Shown: positions 1-5,978 of the stretch, one piece after another | Numbering within the stretch: the first letter of the stretch is position 1 | Layout: each line of letters opens with the position of its first letter | From: JBDTMC01 sp039934475 | Lineage (GTDB): Bacteria; Acidobacteriota; Terriglobia; Bryobacterales; Bryobacteraceae | NCBI GenBank assembly: GCA_039934475.1 | Contig: JBDTMC010000241.1 | Span: 1 to 11,818, forward strand | Length of the DNA: 11,818 nucleotides | Reading direction: 5' to 3' | Program-made: the position numbers and the translations under genes | The notes under the pieces: generated by a model | The model's input: the letters and a program-made list of their open reading frames with translations, nothing else | Database searches by the model: none | What the model was told of the DNA's origin: nothing

Positions 1-77
1 ACTCCCTGTCAGAAACATAACATGGCACCCTGCACCGTGCAATGCTGTGAATCCGGGATGTCCGGCGCGCGGACGGA

Positions 78-86
78 TGCTAAAAT
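78..86 (+). promoter_or_regulatory. Extended -10 promoter element upstream of mqnA
   Basis: The string TGC-TAAAAT matches the extended -10 consensus TGnTATAAT at all but one position. No convincing -35 box lies 16-18 bases upstream, as is common for extended -10 promoters. A start point 6-7 bases downstream would fall at about 92-94, on the TTG start codon of mqnA, so the mRNA may be leaderless. A short dyad, GTCCG-N5-CGGAC at 60-74, lies just upstream and could be an operator. The rest of positions 1-77 shows no gene. Confidence 0.4.
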
Positions 87-92
87 TGTAAA

Positions 93-908
93 TTGAGCCA
101 ACATATCCCCGTTTCTGCTAAACCCCGAGTGTGCGCCGTCAGTTTCCTCAATACGGTGCCTTTGGTTTGGGGAATGTTGCACGGAACCGAGCAACACCTC
201 TTCGACCTCCAGTTTGCCCTCCCCGCCGTGTGCGCCGACCGCTTGGCGAATGGCGCGGCCGACATCGGCATCGTCCCCGTCATTGAGATCCCCAGACTGG
301 AACTTGCCGTCGCTTACGGCACCGGAATTGCCTGCCGCGGGCCGGTGCGCAGCATTCTGTTGATTTCCAAGGTGCCCATCGCCCAGATCCGGACCCTCGC
401 CACCGACACCAGTTCGCGTACCAGCGTCCAACTGGCGCGCATCATCCTGGAGCGGAAGTATGGCGTTCGGCCAACGCTGATCCCTCTGCCGCCCGCCCTC
501 CCCGCCATGCTCGGAGCCGCCGACGCTGCGCTCGTCATCGGCGATCCCGCGCTTCATATCGATCCCGCCTCGCTGCCGTTCGAGGTGCTGGATTTGGGAG
601 CTGAATGGTTCGACCTCACCGGCCTTCCATTCGTCTTTGCTGCCTGGGCGGGTCGTCCGGAAAGCATGAACGACGACGTCGCCGCCCAACTGGACGAATC
701 CTGCCGTTTCGGACTCAGCCACATTGACGACATCGTGCGCGAAGAGTCGCCGCGGCGCGGTTTGCCCGAAAGCCTGGTTCACGAATACCTTACCCGATCC
801 ATCGTCTTTCAACTCGGTCCCCCCGAATACGACGCAATGCGCCTTTTTCTGGAGTACGCTGGGTATAAAGATAGTCTAAGAATTGCTGGGACAATCTCTG
901 TATTATGA
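93..908 (+). CDS. mqnA: Chorismate dehydratase MqnA (futalosine menaquinone pathway)
   Basis: MqnA removes water from chorismate to give 3-[(1-carboxyvinyl)oxy]benzoate, the entry step of the futalosine route to menaquinone, in the cytosol. The 271-residue product has the family length and the periplasmic-binding-protein-like fold seen in MqnA enzymes. Recognisable family motifs are SFLNTVPLVWG (17-27), with the conserved active-site Asn20, and ADIGIVPVIE (56-65). The start is a TTG at 93. The only other in-frame candidate before the first motif, GTG at 129, would remove the conserved KPR lead-in. No Shine-Dalgarno is visible, but an extended -10 lies 6 bases upstream, so a leaderless transcript is possible. 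The stop overlaps the mqnC start as ATGA (905-908), which suggests coupled translation. The function is certain by family; the exact start is less so. Confidence 0.93.
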   Translation: MSQHIPVSAKPRVCAVSFLNTVPLVWGMLHGTEQHLFDLQFALPAVCADRLANGAADIGIVPVIEIPRLELAVAYGTGIACRGPVRSILLISKVPIAQIRTLATDTSSRTSVQLARIILERKYGVRPTLIPLPPALPAMLGAADAALVIGDPALHIDPASLPFEVLDLGAEWFDLTGLPFVFAAWAGRPESMNDDVAAQLDESCRFGLSHIDDIVREESPRRGLPESLVHEYLTRSIVFQLGPPEYDAMRLFLEYAGYKDSLRIAGTISVL

Positions 909-1942
909 TGACGCGCGAAGAAGCCATTCAACTGTTTGCCAGTGACGACCTGATCGGAATCGGGATGGCCGCCGACGCCCAACGGCGCAAGTTCCACCCC
1001 GACGGCGTGGTCAGCTACATCATCGACCGCAATATCAACTACACGAACTTCTGTACGGAGTATTGCAGCTTCTGTGCCTTCTACCGGCCGATGGGCCACA
1101 AAGAAGGCTACGTCCACAACCACGACACCATCTTCGCCAAAATCCAGGAAACCATCGATCTGGGCGGCACCGGCGTCCTGATGCAAGGCGGCCTCCACCC
1201 TGACCTCAAGATAGAATGGTATGAGGATCTTCTCAGCGCCATCAAGGTCAAATTCGGCGACAAGATCTGGCTGCACTGCTTCTCGGCTCCCGAAATCACC
1301 AACATCGCCGAAGTGAGTGGTCTGCCCTTGCGCGACACCATCGCCCGCCTCCGCGATGCCGGCCTGCAATCCATCCCCGGCGGCGGCGCTGAGATCCTCG
1401 ATGACGGCGTCCGCTACCGCATCAGCCGCCTGAAATGTTCCACGCAGGATTGGATCGACGTGCATCGAGTCGCCCATTCCCTCGGCATGCGGACCACTGC
1501 CACCATGATGTTCGGTTGTGGCGAAACCATTGAACAGCGCGTGAATCACCTCGAAGTCGTACGCCAAATCCAGGAAGACACCGGCGGCTTCACGGCTTTC
1601 ATCCCCTGGAGCTTCCAGCGCGAAAACACGTCGCTAGGACGCTTTGTGAAAGAGGAAGCGACAGCGGTCGAATATCTAAAGACCCTCGCCATCGCGCGCC
1701 TCTACCTGCCCAACATCGTTAACGTGCAATCCTCCTGGGTCACCCAGGGTTTGAAGACCTGCCAACTTGGACTCCGCTTCGGAGGCAACGACGTCGGCAG
1801 CATCATGATCGAAGAGAACGTGGTCTCCGCCGCCGGAGCCCACCATCGCGCTTCCGAAGAGGAACTCCGTCGCCTCATCCGCGATGCCGGCTTCACCCCA
1901 AAACAGAGAGATACCCTCTACCGAACATATTATTTGAACTGA
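905..1942 (+). CDS. mqnC: Cyclic dehypoxanthine futalosine synthase MqnC (radical SAM)
   Basis: MqnC is a radical S-adenosylmethionine enzyme that cyclises dehypoxanthine futalosine to the spiro intermediate cyclic DHFL, building the second ring of the menaquinone naphthoquinone. The 345-residue product carries the radical SAM cluster motif CxxxCxxC at Cys50, Cys54 and Cys57 (NFCTEYCSFCAF). The glycine-rich GGTGVLMQGGLHPDL that follows is typical of MqnC and of the related MqnE, and the overall pattern fits MqnC. Tandem ATG codons at 905 and 908 both lie in frame; the first makes the ATGA overlap with the mqnA stop. The gene ends 18 bases from the convergent MBL-fold hydrolase gene and no terminator is visible between them. 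mqnB, mqnD and mqnE are not in the window. Confusion with MqnE is the main alternative and is unlikely. Confidence 0.93.
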   Translation: MMTREEAIQLFASDDLIGIGMAADAQRRKFHPDGVVSYIIDRNINYTNFCTEYCSFCAFYRPMGHKEGYVHNHDTIFAKIQETIDLGGTGVLMQGGLHPDLKIEWYEDLLSAIKVKFGDKIWLHCFSAPEITNIAEVSGLPLRDTIARLRDAGLQSIPGGGAEILDDGVRYRISRLKCSTQDWIDVHRVAHSLGMRTTATMMFGCGETIEQRVNHLEVVRQIQEDTGGFTAFIPWSFQRENTSLGRFVKEEATAVEYLKTLAIARLYLPNIVNVQSSWVTQGLKTCQLGLRFGGNDVGSIMIEENVVSAAGAHHRASEEELRRLIRDAGFTPKQRDTLYRTYYLN

Positions 1943-1960
1943 TTGGCGCTTATCCGGATT

Positions 1961-2878
1961 CTAAAGCCTGAACTCCTGCCCAATATAATCCAGCGCCACG
2001 CGCTCCTGCCTGGCCCCCACAATCTGCCGCAACCGTTCAATCGGCTCGAAATACGGTTCCCGGCTCAACAGAAACGTCTGGTGATGGATCGGCAGTATGA
2101 ACTCCGCTCGCGCGTCGTTGGCCATACGGAACGATTCCTCTGGATTGCAATGGCGCGTGATCCACGGGTTATAGGCGCCAATGGGCATCAAAGCCAAATC
2201 CGCCTGCGGTTTACCGGGAAGGCGGCGAAATGCGTCCGTCATCGCCGTATCGCCTCCGAAAACCACTTTCCGCTTCCCCACCTCGATGACATAGCCGTTG
2301 TACCCGCGCCACACATCCGTGCGCATACGCGCGCCCCAGTGATTCACCTCGAAGGCGCGCAACGTAGCCGGACCGACTCTCGCGTGCTGCCCCCAACTCA
2401 CCTCATGCACCGCCTGATACCGCCGCACACGCAACAGATCGGCCGTGTTCGCCGCCGTCACAACATTCGTCTTGAAGTGCTCTAACGCGCGTAGCGACGG
2501 GATGTCGAAATGGTCCATGTGCGCGTGCGAAAGCAGGATCAGATCGATTGGTGGCAGTTGCCGAGGCACCAGTGCCGGAGCCACCAGGCGCTTGATTCCC
2601 AGCGTGACCACAGAGAAGTGGATACCCGCCCGGTCGCTAAACACAGGGTCGGTGAGAATCGTGAAACCGTCAATCTTCAGCAGCACCGTGCTGTGCCCCA
2701 ACCACGCGGCGAACAGACCCTGATCCGGCCACGCCCCAGGGTTGGGAATGTGCTCCGGCGGCAGTATGGGACGGCGCAGTTCACGGCGGTAGTATTGCCA
2801 GAAAGCCGGCGTTGCCCGGCGCACGCCGGCAAGCGACGATCCACTGTACCCGGGCAGCCGCCTGGATCGGGGTTCCAT
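1961..2878 (-). CDS. Metallo-beta-lactamase-fold hydrolase (UlaG / NAPE-PLD-like)
   Basis: The 305-residue protein is an MBL-fold metal-dependent hydrolase of the UlaG/NAPE-PLD-like branch. Metal ligands visible in order are HAHMDH at 118-123, His180 (VNHWG), Asp210 (GGDT) and His265 (LPIHHQTF). The segment WLGHSTVLLKIDG (59-71) followed by ILTDPVFSDRA is a hallmark of this branch, which includes phosphodiesterases and lactonases. The substrate cannot be read from sequence. No signal peptide or membrane segment is seen, so the protein is probably cytosolic. An upstream in-frame ATG at 3010 would add 44 residues overlapping the molybdoenzyme gene; that extension is compositionally odd and unlike the family. 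The ATG at 2878 starts 4 bases after the molybdoenzyme stop, so the two genes are probably co-transcribed. Fold certain, substrate unknown. Confidence 0.88.
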   Translation of the reverse strand: MEPRSRRLPGYSGSSLAGVRRATPAFWQYYRRELRRPILPPEHIPNPGAWPDQGLFAAWLGHSTVLLKIDGFTILTDPVFSDRAGIHFSVVTLGIKRLVAPALVPRQLPPIDLILLSHAHMDHFDIPSLRALEHFKTNVVTAANTADLLRVRRYQAVHEVSWGQHARVGPATLRAFEVNHWGARMRTDVWRGYNGYVIEVGKRKVVFGGDTAMTDAFRRLPGKPQADLALMPIGAYNPWITRHCNPEESFRMANDARAEFILPIHHQTFLLSREPYFEPIERLRQIVGARQERVALDYIGQEFRL

Positions 2879-2882
2879 GCTG

Positions 2883-3542
2883 CTACCAGCCGTAGCGTTC
2901 CTGCTTCCACGGGTCGCCGTGGCTGTGATACCCGTTACGCTCCCAGAAGCCAGGCCGGTCTTTGTCCAGGAACTCGATTCCCGACAGCCACTTCGCACTC
3001 TTCCAGGCATAGAGTTGGGGAATGATCAGGCGCGCGGGGCCGCCGTGTTCCTCGGTGATCGGCTCCCCGTCATGCGTGAAGGCGACCAGCGCATCTTCGG
3101 CCAGAAAGTCTTCTAGCGGCAGGTTCGTTGTCCAACCGGAGTCATAGCCGTGGGCCACCACGTACTTCGCTTCCGGCTTCAGCCCGCCGGCCAGTTTCAC
3201 CAGTTCGCTTACGGAGATACCTTCCCACACGATCCCCAGGCGAGACCAGCGAGTAACGCAATGAAAATCGGAAAACACCCGCACCCGCGGCAGTTCCTGA
3301 ACTTGCTTCCAATCCCACTCCACGGGATTCTCCACCAGGCCGAACACCTTCAGGCGCCACTTGCCCAGAGCGACGGGCGGGGCGCCGCTGGCATCCAGGA
3401 CGGGCCACTTCATGGTGCGGCTCTGCCCTGGTGGAATGCGGTCGGCGCGGCGCGTATCGGGGCTGATGATCACACCCGGCTGCTGTTCTTCCGGCGCCGG
3501 AGGGACTTTACCCTGGGTCTTCGACGAGTCCATTCCAAACAT
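2883..3542 (-). CDS. Sulfite-oxidase-like molybdopterin oxidoreductase (YuiH-type)
   Basis: The 219-residue protein is a molybdenum-cofactor enzyme of the sulfite oxidase fold. The expected Mo-ligand cysteine is Cys95 in SDFHCVTRWS. The C-terminal run from GGPARLIIPQLYAWK (168-182) through KSAKWLSGIEFLD to HSHGDPW is typical of the short YuiH-like branch. It lacks a twin-arginine signal peptide, a heme domain and a dimerisation domain, so unlike MsrP/YedY or true sulfite oxidases it should act in the cytosol. No YedZ-like membrane partner is nearby. The physiological substrate of this branch is not established to my knowledge. The start ATG at 3542 has GAGAGG 3 bases upstream; an in-frame ATG at 3533 has the same GAGAGG 12 bases away. 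The longer reading frame to 3701 overlaps the upstream gene and is rejected. Confidence 0.88.
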   Translation of the reverse strand: MFGMDSSKTQGKVPPAPEEQQPGVIISPDTRRADRIPPGQSRTMKWPVLDASGAPPVALGKWRLKVFGLVENPVEWDWKQVQELPRVRVFSDFHCVTRWSRLGIVWEGISVSELVKLAGGLKPEAKYVVAHGYDSGWTTNLPLEDFLAEDALVAFTHDGEPITEEHGGPARLIIPQLYAWKSAKWLSGIEFLDKDRPGFWERNGYHSHGDPWKQERYGW

Positions 3543-3553
3543 AGGCCTCTCTA

Positions 3554-4027
3554 CTATCGTACGCGTTTCGCACTCTTCAGATCCTTGTCGATCTGCTTCA
3601 AATCGGCAGGTTGGTCGCCCACCCTTTTCAGATGTCCCAGTTCCTCTTTGCACGCCGCGGTATCGCCGGTCAGCAGGGCAATTTTGGCCCGAAAGACGCA
3701 TTTGTAGCTGCTCCCATTCGGGGCTTCATGAGCAGTGGTGGCTTCCCGAAAGGCGTCGGCGATATTCCCTGCCTGCAGCAGCGTATAAGCGACAAGGATG
3801 TGCAGCGAAGAGTTATCCGGCCGCGACTTGCTGAGCACAGAGAGGCGTTCAAACGCAGCCAGGTGTTGGCCCGAGCGGATCAATTCCATCGCCCCATCCA
3901 CCACTTTGCGCTCGTCCATATTCAACATACTGAGCGGAGCAGCCAGTTGATCGAAACGGAGCGCAAAAACAGGAGACTGAGCGGATAGAGGCAAACAGAG
4001 CAGCAGAAGTAGAAGCGCAATCCTCAT
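3554..4027 (-). CDS. Small secreted helical (TPR-like) repeat protein
   Basis: The gene encodes 157 residues with a clear signal peptide: MRIALLLLLLCLPLSAQS, with likely cleavage after Ala16. Cys11 lies inside the hydrophobic core and is not a lipobox. The mature part is about three degenerate TPR-like helix pairs (roughly 40-69, 73-100 and 109-135), including the alternating small and large residues of SSLHILVAYTLLQAGNIADAF. It probably acts as a periplasmic protein-interaction module; no enzymatic motif is seen. It starts 60 bases after the gapA stop, beyond two tandem hairpins. The only Shine-Dalgarno-like string, GGAAG, lies one base before the ATG inside the second hairpin. The molybdoenzyme gene follows 11 bases after its stop. 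I do not recognise a named family; the gene is real, its role unknown. Confidence 0.75.
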   Translation of the reverse strand: MRIALLLLLLCLPLSAQSPVFALRFDQLAAPLSMLNMDERKVVDGAMELIRSGQHLAAFERLSVLSKSRPDNSSLHILVAYTLLQAGNIADAFREATTAHEAPNGSSYKCVFRAKIALLTGDTAACKEELGHLKRVGDQPADLKQIDKDLKSAKRVR

Positions 4028-4047
4028 ACTTCCAGGGTAATGGAAGT
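4028..4047 (-). promoter_or_regulatory. RBS-occluding hairpin abutting the 3554-4027 gene
   Basis: On the coding (minus) strand the bases directly before the ATG read ACTTCCA-TTACCC-TGGAAGT, a perfect 7-bp stem with a 6-base loop. The downstream arm contains GGAAG, the only Shine-Dalgarno-like string, and ends one base-step before the start codon. In RNA this would tie up the ribosome landing site. It could be a translational control element or chance; no ligand-binding aptamer is recognised. Confidence 0.45.
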
Positions 4048-4048
4048 G

Positions 4049-4075
4049 GGCAGGCCGCGGAAGCCACGGCCTGCC
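4049..4075 (-). terminator. GC-rich hairpin after gapA, possible terminator or attenuator
   Basis: GGCAGGCCG and CGGCCTGCC form a perfect 9-bp stem around a 9-base loop, beginning 12 bases after the gapA stop. In the gapA direction the stem is followed by CACTTCC, not a U-run, so it is not a classic intrinsic terminator. The U-rich side lies toward gapA, which would suit transcription from the other strand. It may trim gapA mRNA, give leaky termination or set relative expression of downstream genes. Confidence 0.5.
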
Positions 4076-4087
4076 GGACTTTGTTAT

Positions 4088-5095
4088 TTACAGCCCCTTG
4101 GAGCCAAGGAACACCACAAGGTCAACGACACGGTTGGAATAACCCCACTCGTTGTCGTACCAGGAAACCACCTTCAGCAAATTGCCGCCAACCACCTTCG
4201 TCAACTGGGCGTCAATGATCGAGCTGTTCGGGTTCTTCAGCATGTCGGTGGAAACCACCGGATCTTCCGTATAAGCCAGAATGCCCTTCAACGGGCCTTC
4301 CGCGGCAGCCTTGAACTTGGCGTTCACTTCTTCCGCGGTGACGTCCTTGCTCATCAGCGCCACCAGATCCACCACCGAAACATTGGGCGTGGGAACGCGC
4401 ATGGCGTATCCGTCCAGCTTGCCCTTCAGTTCCGGCATCACCAGCGCGATAGCCTTCGCTGCGCCAGTCGTCGTGGGGATCATATTCACGGCAGCGGCGC
4501 GCGCCCGGCGCAAGTCCGCGTGCGGGAAGTCGAGCACCGTTTGGTCGTTGGTGTAGCTGTGGATCGTGGTCATCGAGCCCTTCTCGATGCCCCAGTTCTC
4601 CTGCAGAACCTTCACAAACGGAGCCAGGCAATTCGTCGTGCAAGACGCGTTCGAAATGATGTTGTGCTTCGCCGGGTCGTACTTTTTGTCGTTAACACCC
4701 ATCACAATCGTGATGTCCTCGCCCTTCGCAGGGGCGGAGATGATGACCTTCTTAACCGTGCCATGCAAATGCTTGCCGGCATCCTTAGCATCGGTGAAAC
4801 GCCCAGTGGATTCAATCACCACCTGCGCGCCCAGGGACGACCAGTCGATTGCCGCCGGGTCCTTAATCGCGAAGATCTTCAGCGGCTTGCCATTAATCAG
4901 GATGGAGTCGCCTTCAGCTTTGACATCGGCGTCGAGCGGGCCGAGGATCGAGTCGTACTTCAGCAGGTGCGCCAGGGTCTTGGTATCGGTGAGATCGTTT
5001 GCAGCAACGAACTCGATTCCGGGATTGTGTAATCCCGCTCGCAATACGTTACGGCCAATGCGGCCGAAACCGTTGATGCCTACCTTAATAGCCAT
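4088..5095 (-). CDS. gapA: NAD-dependent glyceraldehyde-3-phosphate dehydrogenase, type I
   Basis: This glycolytic enzyme oxidises glyceraldehyde 3-phosphate to 1,3-bisphosphoglycerate with NAD+, in the cytosol as a tetramer. The 335-residue length is normal for type I GAPDH. Seen in order: Rossmann motif GINGFGRIGR (6-15), Asp34 in AANDL, which favours NAD+ over NADP+, the catalytic SCTTNC with Cys152, His179 as base in TTIHSYT, and the C-terminal SWYDNEWGYSNR. All key residues are intact. The start ATG at 5095 has AGAGAGG about 10 bases upstream. The gene has its own extended -10 promoter in a 91-base gap overlapped by a perfect dyad, and is followed by a strong hairpin, so it is probably an independently controlled unit. 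pgk and tpi are not adjacent. Neighbouring genes on both sides are functionally unrelated. Confidence 0.97.
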   Translation of the reverse strand: MAIKVGINGFGRIGRNVLRAGLHNPGIEFVAANDLTDTKTLAHLLKYDSILGPLDADVKAEGDSILINGKPLKIFAIKDPAAIDWSSLGAQVVIESTGRFTDAKDAGKHLHGTVKKVIISAPAKGEDITIVMGVNDKKYDPAKHNIISNASCTTNCLAPFVKVLQENWGIEKGSMTTIHSYTNDQTVLDFPHADLRRARAAAVNMIPTTTGAAKAIALVMPELKGKLDGYAMRVPTPNVSVVDLVALMSKDVTAEEVNAKFKAAAEGPLKGILAYTEDPVVSTDMLKNPNSSIIDAQLTKVVGGNLLKVVSWYDNEWGYSNRVVDLVVFLGSKGL

Positions 5096-5114
5096 TCCGG
5101 AGTAACCTCTCTCG

Positions 5115-5142
5115 TGTTATGAAATTCCTCTTCATCATAACA
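5115..5142. promoter_or_regulatory. Operator-like perfect dyad over the gapA promoter
   Basis: TGTTATGA (5115-5122) and TCATAACA (5135-5142) are exact inverse complements, 8 bp each, separated by 12 bases. Centre-to-centre spacing is 20 bp, about two helical turns, as expected for a dimeric regulator. One half-site is the extended -10 itself; the other lies just past the predicted start point (about 5127). Only one half would be transcribed, so this looks like a DNA operator and not an RNA hairpin. The regulator is unknown. Confidence 0.5.
5134..5142 (-). promoter_or_regulatory. Extended -10 promoter of gapA
   Basis: On the minus strand this reads TGT-TATGAT, an extended -10 with five of six hexamer bases matching TATAAT. 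No good -35 is seen at the usual distance. Transcription would begin near 5127, giving a leader of about 32 bases with AGAGAGG before the gapA ATG. Confidence 0.55.
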
Positions 5143-5186
5143 GAGTACGGAATGCGCGGGTGGGTTGAACCGGAGTCGAATCTCTT

Positions 5187-5978
5187 TTATTGCGGCTTCA
5201 GCGGCGGTGCCGTGGACCCGCCTAAACCGGCGTAGGTCTCCTTCACCGTTACCACCGATTTGCCCTTAAACGTCACAAAAGTGATCCGTCCGGGCGGCAG
5301 ACCGAAGATCCAGTCTTCGAAGTCCACGCCATCGCGCGTCTCGCGCAATTTATCGCGCGGACGCCCAGCGGCCAGCAGGACCTGCTCGCGGTCCATACCC
5401 TCAATCACCTTCTTGTTCTTGATCGCTTCCCTGATCGGCTCCGGCAGGTTATCAACGTAGTTTTCTGTGGCGCTGTGCTTGTCGAAATCGAGCACCGGGG
5501 CCAGCATCTTCTTGATCGCCGCCGCTTCAATCGCCGGCACGCCCTTCGGAAAGGTCAACGCGATGTAAGTGCCGGTGGCTAGAGCACCGTCTGTCCGGCC
5601 GATCGGCCTGGTGCCTCCACCGCCGCCCCCGCCTCCGCCCACTTCCACATGCTCGTACCACTTCTTCTTCGTCTTCAGCCCGCCGTTGATCTCGAAGACA
5701 ATCCGGTCGTCTTCGATGTTGATCTTGGTCACCTGCACCTGATCGCCAACGCGGGCGGCAGGTCCCAATTCTTTCGCGGCTTCCATCCATTGTGCTTTGT
5801 CATAGGCGCCAGTCGAGGGGAACTCCAGAGGCTTGTGCGAGCGCGGCAGCATCACCTTGGCCGTGGCGAATTCGGCCGTCAGGTTGCGCACCATCTCCAG
5901 GCGTTCTTCGTCGGTGAGTTTCTTCTCGCCCCCAGCCAGCAGAAGCGTAACGGCCAGCAAGAGAGGAATCACGCGCAT
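5187..5978 (-). CDS. Secreted protein with nine-glycine linker and BamE-like C-terminal domain
   Basis: The 263-residue product begins with a signal peptide (MRVIPLLLAVTLLLAGG) without a lipobox cysteine. Residues 22-112 form an unrecognised charged domain containing a beta-rich stretch (DQVQVTKINIEDDRIVFEING). A run of nine glycines at 114-122 follows, then a middle segment. The C-terminal part (about 190-247) reads VIEGMDREQVLLAAGRP then a short beta-rich region ending in TFKGKSVVTVKE, the layout of the BamE/SmpA-OmlA fold. This points to a periplasmic protein, perhaps binding an envelope partner; no catalysis is implied. The ATG follows the CPBP stop codon with no gap and in the same frame. 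GGAGG lies 8 bases upstream, inside the CPBP gene, and supports independent initiation. Function unknown; the BamE-like call is by pattern only. Confidence 0.8.
   Translation of the reverse strand: MRVIPLLLAVTLLLAGGEKKLTDEERLEMVRNLTAEFATAKVMLPRSHKPLEFPSTGAYDKAQWMEAAKELGPAARVGDQVQVTKINIEDDRIVFEINGGLKTKKKWYEHVEVGGGGGGGGGTRPIGRTDGALATGTYIALTFPKGVPAIEAAAIKKMLAPVLDFDKHSATENYVDNLPEPIREAIKNKKVIEGMDREQVLLAAGRPRDKLRETRDGVDFEDWIFGLPPGRITFVTFKGKSVVTVKETYAGLGGSTAPPLKPQ

Noticed and set aside
9..812. 267-codon open frame opposite mqnA
   Set aside because: Antisense to a certain gene, no domain pattern, and its tail runs through the mqnA promoter region.
1943..1960. Possible terminator between convergent mqnC and MBL hydrolase genes
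   Set aside because: Only 18 bases, with no inverted repeat or U-run.
2879..3010. N-terminal extension of the MBL-fold hydrolase
   Set aside because: The 44 extra residues overlap the C-terminus of the molybdoenzyme, are low-complexity and unlike the family; ATG 2878 fits gene spacing.
3543..3701. N-terminal extension of the sulfite-oxidase-like protein
   Set aside because: It overlaps the coding end of the secreted repeat protein and has no similarity to the family; ATG 3542 has GAGAGG nearby.
4040..5032. Long open frame (330 codons) opposite gapA on the plus strand
   Set aside because: It is antisense to a certain gene, has no recognisable motif, is rich in Arg, His and Gln, and arises from GC-biased third positions of gapA.
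5173..5184. GAG-TCGAAT-CTC, resembling a tRNA T-loop, followed by TTTTAT
   Set aside because: The stem is only 3 bp and there is no acceptor stem, anticodon arm or CCA in the flanks; part of it runs up to the stop of the 5187-5978 gene. Not a tRNA and not a convincing terminator.
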